From positions 1-64,000 of the forward strand of contig NZ_JYOO01000017.1 in assembly GCF_000956595.1 (NCBI RefSeq): a stretch of 64,000 bases of DNA, in the 5' to 3' direction. Position numbers and translations under genes: made by a program. The notes under the pieces are model-generated. The model worked only from the letters and a program-made list of their open reading frames with translations, was not told where the DNA came from and did no database searches. How positions within the stretch are numbered: the first letter of the stretch is position 1; each line of letters starts with the position of its first letter. This DNA is from Priestia aryabhattai B8W22. Lineage in GTDB: Bacteria > Bacillota > Bacilli > Bacillales > Bacillaceae_H. This document shows, in pieces, positions 9,055 through 18,154 of the stretch.

Positions 9055-10575
9055 ATGTTTAAACATTTATTTAAAAAAAAGAATGCAGACGATCAGCCAA
9101 AAAAATCACTGGATGAACTGATCAAACAGTTTAAAAAATCAAGTGATTTTATGACGTTAGCCATTGGCTCACAGCATCGAAAATACATCATTACGTATTT
9201 TAAACAGCTCGTAAACATGCAAAGCGTTGAAGATAAAATACTCGAGCCTTTTCAAAAACTAGACTTCACGTTAAGCAGTGTACATGAAGTCGAAAACGTT
9301 CTGCCGATTGAAGATATTTCAGTTACAAGAGATACAAAAGAAATTTTAGAAAAGATGCTGCGCGGCTATGTGATGTTTCAACTGCATAAAGACGATAAGC
9401 TAGTAGCTCTTATTAAAGTTCAAAGCTTTGATACGGGGTTTCGAAAAGAAAATGAAACAGAAAATGAGTTCAGCGTCGTCGGTCCTAAAATTGGTTTTGT
9501 AGAGGATTTAGATGTCAATCTCTATTTAATGAGAAAAACGGTCATTTCTGAAAACCTTATTTTTAAAGAACTCACCGTAGGAAATAAATCGAAAACGCGC
9601 GTGGTGCTTGTTTACTTAGAAGGCGTAACGAACCCTCAGCACGTAGACACTATGACCCAGCGCCTTGAAGATATAGATTTCGACGTCATTTTTGATAGTA
9701 CAATGCTTGATCAATTAATTTCCGATAATTCTTCTACGGCGTTTCCGCTTTTTTTAACAACAGAGCGGATCGACCGAGTCCTGTTCAGTTTGTTAAACGG
9801 GCAAGCTGCCTTCTTTTCAAGCGGTTCACCCTACGCAGTTACAGGTCCGTCAACGCTGCTTGACTTCTTTATTTCGCCTGAAGACTACTATTTACCGTGG
9901 GTTCTAGGGTCATTTTTCCGAGTTATTCGTATTTTAGGCGTCTTTTTTTCTATTTTTGCTACGCCTCTTTATGTAGCGATTGTTACGTATCATTATGAGA
10001 TGCTTCCAAAAGATTTGCTGGGTCCTATTATTTTTTCAAGGACAAACGTTCCTTTTCCACCGGTCATCGAAGTACTCTTTTTAGAAATTACCATTGAACT
10101 GCTTCGAGAAGCCGGAGCCAGGCTTCCAACAAAAGTAGGACAAACACTGGGAATCGTAGGCGGGATTGTTATTGGGCAAGCAACAGTCGAAGCGGCGTTA
10201 ACAAGTAATATTCTGCTTATTATTGTTTCACTGACAGCTTTAGCCTCTTTTACAACGCCTATTTTTAAAATGTCTAACACGATCCGGCTGCTACGGTTTC
10301 CGTTTATTTTGTTTGCTACTGCGTTTGGTTTAGTCGGCATCACCTTTGGCTTTTGTTTCTTGCTGGTTCATTTGCTTCGTTTAAAGTCTTTGGGCATGCC
10401 TTATCTTGTTCCGCTTTTTCCGTTTCGTCCAACAGAGTACAGAGATACCTTTTTGCGCTTGCCGTATAGTCATACAGCGAAGCGGCCAAGCTACTTGCGT
10501 CCTTTAGAACGCTTTCGCTATAACCCTAATAAAGCGAATAAGACTAAACGAAAAAGTAATTTAGATAATGAGTAA
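9055..10575 (+). CDS. GerA-family spore germination receptor, A subunit
   Basis: A 506-residue A subunit of a nutrient germinant receptor in the inner spore membrane. The N-terminal half (to about residue 260) is hydrophilic and contains the conserved KKSLDELIKQFKKSSDF and GPKIGFVEDLDVN. The C-terminal half has five or so membrane helices and the family signature NVPFPPVIEVLFLEITIELL followed by REAGARLPTKVGQTLGIVGG. Possible starts are a TTG at 8977, an ATG at 9010 (AGGAAG close by) and the ATG at 9055. I prefer 9055 because GAGGGG lies about eight bases upstream and MFKHLFKKK is a typical opening. It is first in a three-gene operon with the lipoprotein and permease subunits. Confidence 0.93.
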   Translation: MFKHLFKKKNADDQPKKSLDELIKQFKKSSDFMTLAIGSQHRKYIITYFKQLVNMQSVEDKILEPFQKLDFTLSSVHEVENVLPIEDISVTRDTKEILEKMLRGYVMFQLHKDDKLVALIKVQSFDTGFRKENETENEFSVVGPKIGFVEDLDVNLYLMRKTVISENLIFKELTVGNKSKTRVVLVYLEGVTNPQHVDTMTQRLEDIDFDVIFDSTMLDQLISDNSSTAFPLFLTTERIDRVLFSLLNGQAAFFSSGSPYAVTGPSTLLDFFISPEDYYLPWVLGSFFRVIRILGVFFSIFATPLYVAIVTYHYEMLPKDLLGPIIFSRTNVPFPPVIEVLFLEITIELLREAGARLPTKVGQTLGIVGGIVIGQATVEAALTSNILLIIVSLTALASFTTPIFKMSNTIRLLRFPFILFATAFGLVGITFGFCFLLVHLLRLKSLGMPYLVPLFPFRPTEYRDTFLRLPYSHTAKRPSYLRPLERFRYNPNKANKTKRKSNLDNE

Positions 10576-10589
10576 AGCGGGGAAACGTC

Positions 10590-11675
10590 ATGAAGAGAAT
10601 ACTTATTTTATGCACTTGCCTTACTTTTTTAACGAGCTGTGCAGACCGTGAAACAATTGACGAAATTCAAGTAGTTAACTCCATAGGATATGATTATATT
10701 CCTCAAAGCAATAAAGTCAGAGGAACTATTTTATACCCTATCTATAAGTACGGGCCAACGGAAGAACCTAGTATTATTGCGGCTACTGCTAATTCATCAT
10801 TTGATATTCCACTCCGCTTAAACAATAAATCATCTCTTCCGGTCGCTTTTGGGCAGCTGAGGAGCATTGTCATGGGAAAAGAATTTGCAACACACGGCGT
10901 GGATGAATTAGTAAATACAATTGCTAGAAATCCAGACCTTGGACGTAATATTAAATTAAGCATTGTAGATGGCAACGCACATGAATTATTGAGTTCTGTT
11001 ACAAAAAAGAAAATTAAGGACTATCAGTTTATTTCTAATTTAATCGAACAAAATATCCGCACAGAAAATTTGCCTAACACTAATTTACAAATTTTTTTAT
11101 TCAGTTTTTTTAGCGATGACCGTGATCCGTATCTTCCCGTTTTAGCCCAAGAAAAAGATGCTATTAAATTAAAGGGTCTAGCGCTTTTTAAACAACAAAA
11201 AGTCGTTACAACCATCGGAATGAAAGAAACGTTTTTATTTAAGCTGCTAACAAGCGGAACAAAGCACGGCCGCTACTCAGTAACAATTAAAGAAAATGAC
11301 CGTAAAGGCGAAATTATACTGCAAAACTTGCGCACCAAAACAAAGTATGAAATTAAAGGAAATCATCAACATCCAAGTATTGTTGCACACTTAACTATCG
11401 ATGGACTTGTAAAAGAGTTTCCTGGATGGATAGATTTAACAGACCCGACTCGTATTAAAATGGTTGAAAAAACGCTTCAAAAAGATATTGAAAAAGATGG
11501 GGATGCCTTTATTAAGAAGCTTCAGAGGCACAAAATCGACCCCATTTGTTTTACAGATTATGTTCGAAGTAAAACGCGAGGGTTTAACAGTGAAAAATTC
11601 AAAGCGCAATATCCGGATATGAATATTGAAGTAAAAGCTCGCGTTCACCTTATTCAAACCGGTATTAGCAACTAG
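10590..11675 (+). CDS. Germination receptor lipoprotein, Ger(x)C family
   Basis: A 361-residue C subunit of the germinant receptor. The signal peptide ends in a lipobox (LTSC, Cys at about 17), so the protein is anchored by a lipid to the outer face of the inner spore membrane. Family landmarks are CADRETIDEIQVVNSIGYDY at the mature N-terminus and a C-terminal domain ending DMNIEVKARVHLIQTG. It begins 14 bases after the A subunit with GGGGAAA as ribosome binding site. The order A-C-B is that of B. subtilis gerK and P. megaterium gerU rather than A-B-C. Confidence 0.93.
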   Translation: MKRILILCTCLTFLTSCADRETIDEIQVVNSIGYDYIPQSNKVRGTILYPIYKYGPTEEPSIIAATANSSFDIPLRLNNKSSLPVAFGQLRSIVMGKEFATHGVDELVNTIARNPDLGRNIKLSIVDGNAHELLSSVTKKKIKDYQFISNLIEQNIRTENLPNTNLQIFLFSFFSDDRDPYLPVLAQEKDAIKLKGLALFKQQKVVTTIGMKETFLFKLLTSGTKHGRYSVTIKENDRKGEIILQNLRTKTKYEIKGNHQHPSIVAHLTIDGLVKEFPGWIDLTDPTRIKMVEKTLQKDIEKDGDAFIKKLQRHKIDPICFTDYVRSKTRGFNSEKFKAQYPDMNIEVKARVHLIQTGISN

Positions 11676-11687
11676 GAGGAAGAAAAG

Positions 11688-12812
11688 ATGCACAATACAA
11701 TTAAAGAAGAAAACCAAGTTTCCCCTTCTTTTCTTTTTTTCTTAGTCCACTCTACTCAGATTGGCGTTGGAATACTAGGATTTCAGCGTTATATTATTAA
11801 AGGTGCCGGATATGAAGCATGGATATCTGTCATCCTTGCAGCGATCAGCACCTGTATTTTATTAGCAATGATTTTTAATATCTTAACCCGTGAAAACAGT
11901 GATATCGTTGATATTCACCGGCTATATTTTGGAAAGTATCTTGGAGGTGCTTTAACTCTTGCGGCATCAGCTTATTATTTTATTTTTGCGTTAACCATTT
12001 ACCGAACGTATGTAGAGATTTTACAAATATGGATGTTTCCGCAGTTAGAAACATGGATTGTATCACTCGTTTACTTACCTATTATTTACTACACAGTTTC
12101 CGGTGGGTTCCGTGTGATTACTGGAATTGCCTTTTTTGGGGTCATGCTTCCCTTGCCGCTTGTATTTGCCTTACTCTATCCGTTAAAGTATGGGCATCTT
12201 AATAATTTATTTCCTTTATTTGACCACACAATATGGGAATTTTTAATTTCAACTAAAATGATGACCTTTGAGAATTTGGGATTTGAATCCGTGCTTTTTT
12301 TCTATCCATTTATAAAAAATGGCGCTACTAGTCAGAAGTGGGGGCAATATGGCGTTTTGTTCAGTACTTTTTTATATTTGTGCACGGCATTAGTATCATT
12401 TGCTTACTTTAGTCAAGGACAGTTAGGCCATACCATCTGGCCAACTTTAACGATGGCTAAAATTATTGAAATTCCATTTTTACAGCGTTTTGAATATATT
12501 TTAATTTCTCTGTGGCTTTTAGTCGTTCTTCCTACTATTGCTGTCAGCGTATGGTGTACAATTCGTGGATTTAGTAAAACATTTAATAAGCCGCCTACGA
12601 TTTTTCTCATATTAGTTCTTATTGCCCTTCTTGGTTTTTCTATTTTCTTTGATGATCGAGAAACCATCGATCATCTTAATACACGATTATCCATGACCGG
12701 CTTTTACTTTATTTATGGCTACATTCCTTTCCTTTTTCTCTATAGCCTCATTCGAGCCAAAATAAAACAAAAGAAAGCACAAAAAGAAGAGCGTGAGCCA
12801 ACTTTAAGTTGA
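11688..12812 (+). CDS. Germination receptor permease, GerAB family
   Basis: A 374-residue B subunit, an APC-superfamily membrane protein with about ten helices that binds the germinant and couples to the A and C subunits. The N-terminal QVSPSFLFFLVHSTQIGVGI and the following GFQRYIIKGAGYEAWISV are typical of the family. AGGAGGAAGAAAAG gives a strong ribosome binding site 12 bases after the C gene. It is last in the operon, and its final codons form part of the terminator stem. The germinant it senses cannot be read from sequence. Confidence 0.93.
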   Translation: MHNTIKEENQVSPSFLFFLVHSTQIGVGILGFQRYIIKGAGYEAWISVILAAISTCILLAMIFNILTRENSDIVDIHRLYFGKYLGGALTLAASAYYFIFALTIYRTYVEILQIWMFPQLETWIVSLVYLPIIYYTVSGGFRVITGIAFFGVMLPLPLVFALLYPLKYGHLNNLFPLFDHTIWEFLISTKMMTFENLGFESVLFFYPFIKNGATSQKWGQYGVLFSTFLYLCTALVSFAYFSQGQLGHTIWPTLTMAKIIEIPFLQRFEYILISLWLLVVLPTIAVSVWCTIRGFSKTFNKPPTIFLILVLIALLGFSIFFDDRETIDHLNTRLSMTGFYFIYGYIPFLFLYSLIRAKIKQKKAQKEEREPTLS

Positions 12813-12829
12813 ATCACGCTCTTTTTTTC
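12789..12829 (+). terminator. Terminator of the germination operon
   Basis: GAGCGTGA pairs with TCACGCTC around an inner CAACT/AGTTG stem, then seven T. The stop codon of the permease lies inside the hairpin. Confidence 0.88.
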
Positions 12830-12837
12830 ATATTGTT

Positions 12838-13800
12838 TTATTTGTTAAATAAAACAGCGTATTCCCCGTATCCTTCTTTTTCTAAATCTTCCTTCGGAAC
12901 AAAGCGAAGAGCTGCTGAGTTGATGCAGTAGCGCAGGCCGCCTGCATCTTGCGGACCATCATCAAATAAATGACCTAAATGAGAGTTAGCCGTTTTGCTT
13001 CGTACTTCTGTACGAACCATATTATGACTAACGTCCATATTTTCTTTTACTTCATCTTTATTAATCGCTTTTGTGAAAGACGGCCATCCGCATCCAGCAT
13101 CATATTTATCAGTTGAACTAAACAACGGCTCTCCTGATACGATATCTACATAAATACCATCTTCTGTATGATCCCAAAATTCATTGCGAAACGGAGGTTC
13201 CGTTGCGTCATTTTGAGTAACTTCATATTGAATAGGCGTTAATGTCGTTTTCAGCTGCTCATCACGGCCAAAGTCTTTCCAGTTTTCTTTAATAAAACGA
13301 TCACGTCCAGATCCTCGTCGATACATCGCATAGCGGAATTTATTTTTCTTATAGTAACCTTGATGGTATTCTTCCGCTTCATAAAACGGTTTTGCCGGTA
13401 GAATTTGTGTAGCAATCGGCTCAGAAAAACGACCGCTTGCTTCTAATTGTTGCTTCGATTCTTCAGCTAGTGCCTTTTGGTGTTCATTGTGATAAAAGAT
13501 AGCTGTTCGATATGAATCGCCTCGATCCGCAAATTGTCCGCCTGCATCCGTTGGATCAATTTGAGGCCAGTATAGTTCTAAAAGCTTTTCATATGGAAAA
13601 ACTTCTGGGTCAAATGTAATTTGGACCGCTTCATAGTGGCCCGTTGTTTCTGAGCATACTTCTTTGTACGTCGGGTTCTCTTTGTGACCGCCTGTATAGC
13701 CAGATACAACTTTTATAATGCCTGGCTGTTCATCAAAGGGCTTCACCATACACCAAAAACAGCCGCCGGCAAAAGTTGCTACTTCATATTGTTCTGTCAA
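12838..13800 (-). CDS. msrAB: Bifunctional methionine sulfoxide reductase MsrA-MsrB
   Basis: A 320-residue fusion that reduces both diastereomers of methionine sulfoxide in proteins. The MsrA half (about 1-160) has the catalytic Cys in FAGGCFWCM, with HTEGHYEAVQ-like context ([13 protein letters not shown]). The MsrB half (about 180-315) has [12 protein letters not shown] and the catalytic Cys in [12 protein letters not shown]. The CxxC zinc pairs of some MsrB are absent. The longest reading starts at an ATG (13818), but that ATG overlaps AAGGAGG. The ribosome binding site therefore points to the TTG at 13800, eight bases downstream, giving [17 protein letters not shown]. The gene stands alone. 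Confidence 0.95.
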   Translation of the reverse strand: MTEQYEVATFAGGCFWCMVKPFDEQPGIIKVVSGYTGGHKENPTYKEVCSETTGHYEAVQITFDPEVFPYEKLLELYWPQIDPTDAGGQFADRGDSYRTAIFYHNEHQKALAEESKQQLEASGRFSEPIATQILPAKPFYEAEEYHQGYYKKNKFRYAMYRRGSGRDRFIKENWKDFGRDEQLKTTLTPIQYEVTQNDATEPPFRNEFWDHTEDGIYVDIVSGEPLFSSTDKYDAGCGWPSFTKAINKDEVKENMDVSHNMVRTEVRSKTANSHLGHLFDDGPQDAGGLRYCINSAALRFVPKEDLEKEGYGEYAVLFNK

Positions 13801-13897
13801 AAAGATGACCTCCTTCATGTGTTCTTTCTATTATTATACGCTGATTTGATGTTCTCACCAACTAACTTGCTTCTTGTACTCTTTCCGTTTTGAGCAA

Positions 13898-13937
13898 AAA
13901 AAATAACCAGTGAAGGCCGTATCCACTGATTATTTTC
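13898..13937 (-). terminator. Terminator of the MarR-family gene
   Basis: AATAATCAGTG pairs with CACTGGTTATT, followed on the minus strand by a U-run, 17 bases after the stop codon. Confidence 0.8.
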
Positions 13938-13953
13938 CCGCATTTAAAGCGCT

Positions 13954-14382
13954 TTATTTTTGATCACCTTTAATTTTGTGAAACAGTTTATTCACCGTTT
14001 CAATTTCTTTATCTGTAAAGTGCTCAAAACGCTCAAGGAAATACGCTCGTTTTTTTTGTTGAATCACATTAAAAATATCCTGTCCTTCCTTGGTCAGTTC
14101 AATATCAATAATACGTCGATCATTTTCAGACCGTTTGCGTGCAATGTAGCCTTTTGACAAAAGCAAGTCGGTTACCGCCGTAATGTGGCTTGCTGACACT
14201 TGAAGATACTTGGATAAATCAGTTGATCGCTGCCTCCCGGAATCAACCAGCATGCGAAGCACCATAAATTCATTTGTTGATAGCTCTGAATTGTATACTT
14301 CATTAATTTCTTGGCGAAGCTGTCTGAACACAAAGCGAAACAGCGTCTCCATTTCTTGAACGAGCTCTTCTCTTTTTTTCAC
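13954..14382 (-). CDS. MarR-family transcriptional regulator
   Basis: A 142-residue winged-helix regulator. The DNA-binding core is LSTNEFMVLRMLVDSG, RSTDLSKYLQVSASHITAVT and DLLSKGYIARKRSENDRRII (about 35-98), with the DRR wing tip typical of MarR. The helices at each end make the dimer. GGAGAGTGACATGTG precedes the ATG. It is monocistronic with its own terminator and has no adjacent transporter or enzyme gene, so its target and ligand are unknown. Confidence 0.9.
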   Translation of the reverse strand: MKKREELVQEMETLFRFVFRQLRQEINEVYNSELSTNEFMVLRMLVDSGRQRSTDLSKYLQVSASHITAVTDLLLSKGYIARKRSENDRRIIDIELTKEGQDIFNVIQQKKRAYFLERFEHFTDKEIETVNKLFHKIKGDQK

Positions 14383-14550
14383 ATGTCACTCTCCTTAACG
14401 CTATCGCATGATAACGAATATGTATTTACGAAAGTATTTCACTTTCTTAACTTAATTAGTTTTATCAAATTACTAAGCGTTTCGTCAACTATTATTGAGA
14501 TTTTTTTCCACAAACCTGTACGAATTGATGTATTTTTCATAAAATTCCAT

Positions 14551-14583
14551 AAAAAAAGCGATTTACCGTTATGGTAAATCGCT
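14551..14583 (-). terminator. Terminator of racA
   Basis: A perfect eleven-base stem (AGCGATTTACC arms) followed by seven U on the minus strand, directly after the stop codon. Confidence 0.9.
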
Positions 14584-14584
14584 G

Positions 14585-15085
14585 CTAGTAGCTAAAAATA
14601 CCGGTTAAAAAGCTTCTCCATCTCGGAACAGGCTTTTTACCTTTTAAGCTGTCTTCACTTTTTAACTGACTTTCAAGTTCCACTACGCGATTTTCTAATT
14701 TCGTAATAACTTTATTTAATCGATCGATTTCTGAACGATGCTCTAAAATTTGAAAGGTTACTACTTCTCCCGCTTTTTCTTCTGTACGCTTTTCATTTTC
14801 AATCAGTCTTAAAAAAAGCTGATCAAGCTGCTTTTGCATATCTTGTGCACGTTCATCAGATATAACGACTTCCTCTTTTTCTACTACTTTTTCTACCACT
14901 TTGACGACGGCTTGACGATTGCGGTTTTTTTGAAAGTTTCTAAGTGCTTCAATATTTTCTTCTGTAAACTCACAGTGTCCCGATTCATTTCTCTCTAGCT
15001 CGATATCCGCCATTTTGACCCACTTTAATACCGTACTTGGATGTATTCCCAGCGACTTTGCCACATCTACTGTTTTCATCATCAT
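14585..15085 (-). CDS. racA: Chromosome-anchoring protein RacA
   Basis: A 166-residue protein that tethers the chromosome origin region to the cell pole during sporulation through DivIVA. The N-terminal MerR-like helix-turn-helix is TVDVAKSLGIHPSTVLKWVK followed by ERNESGHCEFTEENIEALR. A long coiled coil (about 75-140, with heptads such as SEIDRLNKVITKLENRVVEL) and a short basic C-terminus follow. GGAGGG seven bases before the ATG at 15085 fixes the start; a longer frame begins eight codons earlier without such a site. Length and layout match RacA. Confidence 0.85.
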   Translation of the reverse strand: MMMKTVDVAKSLGIHPSTVLKWVKMADIELERNESGHCEFTEENIEALRNFQKNRNRQAVVKVVEKVVEKEEVVISDERAQDMQKQLDQLFLRLIENEKRTEEKAGEVVTFQILEHRSEIDRLNKVITKLENRVVELESQLKSEDSLKGKKPVPRWRSFLTGIFSY

Positions 15086-15312
15086 GTTCCATCCCTCCAT
15101 TTTTTTCATTTACTAGCCATTTCGAGAGAAATTTTTAAATCCCTTCATACGTGACAAAACTAGTATGAATTCGTCAAAGAAAGTGGACGTTCAACAAATG
15201 AAGAAAATGATGTCATTATTCCTTAAGAAAACTCGTACAAACCTTCTGCAAAATAACAAAATTCGCCCTGTGGAATCCCCTTGCCATATCCCTTAAAAAA
15301 GCCGCGCGCTCT

Positions 15313-15702
15313 TTACCTGTAAAGACGCCCCATTTCATAGACAATGTGCTCGCGCTTTTTTTCATTATCTTCTTTCTCTAAATACTCTCTTACCGTCTTT
15401 CCTTCAAAAAATTCTAGCAGCAGCCAGCTTTGTTCTGGGGGTTGAACAAACTCGTAAGCATTCGGACTTCGAAATTTCTCCAGCGTTTTTATATTTTTTA
15501 ATACATAATATTCCTTAAATAACCATTTTCTGTACTTTTCCCCTTTTGCTCGCTTTAAAACATATCTCCCTTTAGCGGTATGAAGAATACCGACATCCGA
15601 TGTCCACACTTGCTTTGGAAACGTCACTTTTTCGCTTTGCTTTACATATTTTTTTATAGAATGAGGAATTTCTTCTACTATAATAGGCTGCAGCTGTCTC
15701 AC
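15313..15702 (-). CDS. Truncated phosphotransferase-like protein (N-lobe only)
   Basis: A 129-residue protein resembling the N-terminal lobe of the aminoglycoside phosphotransferase/kinase-like fold. IRF-type strands read VWTSDVGILHTAKGRYVLKR, with the Lys that would contact ATP, then an alpha-C region and the hinge WLLLEFFEGKTVREYL. The catalytic loop (HxDxxxxN) and metal-binding DFD that should follow are missing. The protein stops at MGRLYR, and the next 100 bases hold no continuation of the fold in any frame. It is probably a remnant of a gene of about 260 codons. A ribosome binding site (AAAGGAAAGGAGAG) is still present, so the fragment may be translated. Confidence 0.6.
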   Translation of the reverse strand: MRQLQPIIVEEIPHSIKKYVKQSEKVTFPKQVWTSDVGILHTAKGRYVLKRAKGEKYRKWLFKEYYVLKNIKTLEKFRSPNAYEFVQPPEQSWLLLEFFEGKTVREYLEKEDNEKKREHIVYEMGRLYR

Positions 15703-15752
15703 TCTCCTTTCCTTTCTTTCTACATTCTCTTTTAATTTCTATTTCTCTACAA

Positions 15753-16073
15753 AAAAAGGCTGAGACATAACGAGATCACTTCAATCTAGAGACCGATAAA
15801 TGGGATACATGAGCTGGACTGCTTGTTATACCACTGTTGCTTTCCGTGCAAGACTTCGCTTTCCGCGGGCGGACGGTAAGCCTCCTCGTCGCTTCCGCTC
15901 CTGTGGGTCTCACCTGTTCCGCTTTTCCCGCAAGAGTCTCCGTCTTTCCCTCCAATCAACAGCTAGAAGCAACTAACTGCATACTTGAAACCTACGTTCA
16001 CCATTTCAATAAAAAAAACCGAACGATCACTCGTTCGGACTTTCCTTCAACTAAACTACTTTTGCCCAATCTC
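15753..16073 (-). repeat. 3'-UTR repeat, copy A
   Basis: First of eight copies of a structured intergenic repeat. The minus strand reads from the natB stop codon: end 1 (AGAGATTGGGCAAAAG), a TCCGAACGAGTG hairpin, the linker TAGCTGTTGATTGG, a GC-rich core with CTTGCGGGAAAAGCGGAACA, then end 2 (TGTCTCAGCC plus U-run). The reading frame inside it is not a gene. Confidence 0.85.
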
Positions 16074-17240
16074 TTAACCTTTACCAAGCACCCAGCGGCT
16101 TTTCGTAAACATCGTATGACCAAGGACAAATAAAACAACTGTACAAATCGACAAGCTTCCTATTGTATAGACAAGACTCTGCATGTCGTAGACACCGTAG
16201 AGAAGTTGTTTCATAAGTGCAAATACGTTATAAATAGGAATTAAAAATACGCTTGAGTCCAGCTCGTGTACGGATTTCCCTATTAGTAAAAAGTATGGAA
16301 GCATGGCTACCATCATAATTTGAGATGTATAGCTCTGCGCTTCTTTAACCGAATTCGCCAAAAGGCTAAGAATGCATAATACCATAGCTCCTAGCAGTGC
16401 TAGCAGGGTAAGGGTGACTAAAAACGAGAAGATAAAGGTTATAAAATGACCGTTGAGCTGCAGTGCATCATTTAATGCGGTTGTTAAATAACGTACAGAC
16501 AGAACAAATGTAAATGTGGACAAAAGACCGCTCAGTATACCAAATGTCGAGATTGTAAGCCATTTCCCAATCAATAATTGCGTTCGTTTTACAGGAGACA
16601 TCAATAGAGCTTCCATCGTCTTCCGTTCTTTTTCACCTGCAAAAATATCATTTGCTGAAGGAAGAATCCCCCCCAAAACGCCCATAATGATAATCATTGG
16701 CGCAAACATCGCAATCATTGTTAAAGAACCGTCATCGTCTTTAGATAATCCTTTTTCAATTACATTAAATGGGGCAACGGTTTGGCTATTTACATTTAAT
16801 TGATTTAAGCGTTCGCTGACTATGGCTTCTCGATGTTTATTCAAGATATTTTGTATATACTCCGCTGTAGCACTTGAGTTCATGCTCGCCTCATCCGTAT
16901 AAATAGTAACTTCTGGCGATTTCATGTTAAGCACTTCTGAAGAAAAATTGTCCGACAGCTTTAAAGCCGCTAATGCGTTTCCTTCTTCTACAGCGCTGAG
17001 TGGATTTTTGCTTTCAATTACTTTGATACTGTCATCGTTTTTTAGCCAGTCGATTACACTGGCATCAGAACCTTTTGTAACAGCTACCGACATGGAATCT
17101 GTTTGATCACTGGCCATCATTTTGTCTACAAAAAGGATAATTCCTACATTTAATAAAATGGGAATCAACACGCTAAAAATAATGGTTTTGCGGTCTCGAA
17201 AACAATCAATCAACTCTTTTTTATAGATGTGCCAAATCAT
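16074..17240 (-). CDS. natB: Na+ efflux ABC transporter permease NatB
   Basis: A 388-residue ABC-2 type permease. The N-terminal MIWHIYKKELIDCFRDRKTI leads into the first membrane helix. A large extracytoplasmic loop (about 40-165) follows, then five membrane helices. The GEKERKTMEALLMSPVKRTQLLIGKW loop is conserved in NatB/CcmB-like permeases. It starts one base after the natA stop and is last in the pair. With NatA it would expel Na+ in exchange for K+ uptake, based on the B. subtilis system. The natRK genes that control it there are divergently placed next door here, which supports the naming. Confidence 0.9.
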   Translation of the reverse strand: MIWHIYKKELIDCFRDRKTIIFSVLIPILLNVGIILFVDKMMASDQTDSMSVAVTKGSDASVIDWLKNDDSIKVIESKNPLSAVEEGNALAALKLSDNFSSEVLNMKSPEVTIYTDEASMNSSATAEYIQNILNKHREAIVSERLNQLNVNSQTVAPFNVIEKGLSKDDDGSLTMIAMFAPMIIIMGVLGGILPSANDIFAGEKERKTMEALLMSPVKRTQLLIGKWLTISTFGILSGLLSTFTFVLSVRYLTTALNDALQLNGHFITFIFSFLVTLTLLALLGAMVLCILSLLANSVKEAQSYTSQIMMVAMLPYFLLIGKSVHELDSSVFLIPIYNVFALMKQLLYGVYDMQSLVYTIGSLSICTVVLFVLGHTMFTKSRWVLGKG

Positions 17241-17241
17241 A

Positions 17242-17979
17242 TTAAGCCCCCCTCACGATACGGGACATGAAGATGTAGTTTAAATCTGTGCTTTCTTCTT
17301 CTTTATACAGCTGTTCGTTTGTTCCTTGATAAATCATTTTCCCTTTATGAATCATGATGATCGACTGACACAGCATCTCTACTTCTTCCATAATGTGACT
17401 GGAAAAAATAATCGTTTTTCCTTCTCTTTGCAGACTTTTAATAAGCTCGCGAAACATGTTTGCTGATGTAATGTCTAATCCTGTAGTCGGTTCATCAAAT
17501 AGGATAACGTCCGGGTTATGAAGAATAGTGCGTGCAATGGCTACTTTTTGACGCATTCCTTTTGAAAAGCCTCCGACGCGGCGGTCCAAGTAGTCTTTCA
17601 TTCCAAAACGTTTGGCCAGTTCCTCAATCCTTATCTTTGTTTCATGTTTGCTCATTCCATAAAACTTAGCAAAATAAGCTAAGTTTTCACGAGCTGTCAA
17701 ACGGTCGTATAAACCTGTTTCACCGCCAAAAAGCACGCCGATTTTTTGCTTTATTTTATCAGGCTGTTTATGAATGTTAATTCCGTGAATGAACATATTA
17801 CCTTCCGATGGTTCAAGTACAGTCGACAGCATACGTAAAAGAGTTGTTTTCCCCGCTCCATTTTCACCTAATAGTCCTACAATTTCTCCTTGTGCGATGG
17901 TTACATGAATATCTTGAACAGCTGCAATTGTTTGCTTTTTCTCTTTAAAATATTTCGTCACACCTTTGATTTCAATCAT
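17242..17979 (-). CDS. natA: Na+ efflux ABC transporter ATP-binding protein NatA
   Basis: A 245-residue ATPase of the ABC-2 class. Walker A is GLLGENGAGKTTLLRML (about 35-51), the signature is GGFSKGMRQKVAIARTI, Walker B is DVILFDEPTTGLD, and the switch is FSSHIMEE. AGAGCGGATATG precedes the gene. It forms a two-gene operon with natB, divergent from natRK with about 175 bases between, where a LytTR-type regulator would be expected to bind. Two copies of AAAGAGGGTTTTT (near 18054 and 18138) lie in that gap, but I cannot show they are operators. Confidence 0.9.
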   Translation of the reverse strand: MIEIKGVTKYFKEKKQTIAAVQDIHVTIAQGEIVGLLGENGAGKTTLLRMLSTVLEPSEGNMFIHGINIHKQPDKIKQKIGVLFGGETGLYDRLTARENLAYFAKFYGMSKHETKIRIEELAKRFGMKDYLDRRVGGFSKGMRQKVAIARTILHNPDVILFDEPTTGLDITSANMFRELIKSLQREGKTIIFSSHIMEEVEMLCQSIIMIHKGKMIYQGTNEQLYKEEESTDLNYIFMSRIVRGA

Positions 17980-18154
17980 ATCCGCTCTCCCCTTTTACTG
18001 TGATTGACTATATCTTAGCTTATTTTTTATACAGCATCTTCCATCTTGTCATAAAGAGGGTTTTTTATGTCGCGAAACGTCCTTCCTATCTTGTAAATCA
18101 TGGTAAAATAGTGTGGTAATATCCAATAGAATGAAACAAAGAGGGTTTTTATTT

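Noticed and set aside
15240-15312. A same-frame continuation after the stop of the truncated phosphotransferase
   Set aside because: It contains no kinase motif and ends after about 28 codons, so readthrough would not restore the enzyme.
18053-18152. Repeated AAAGAGGGTTTTT in the natA-natR gap as NatR operators
   Set aside because: The second copy is simply the natR ribosome binding site region; two copies are too few to claim an operator.
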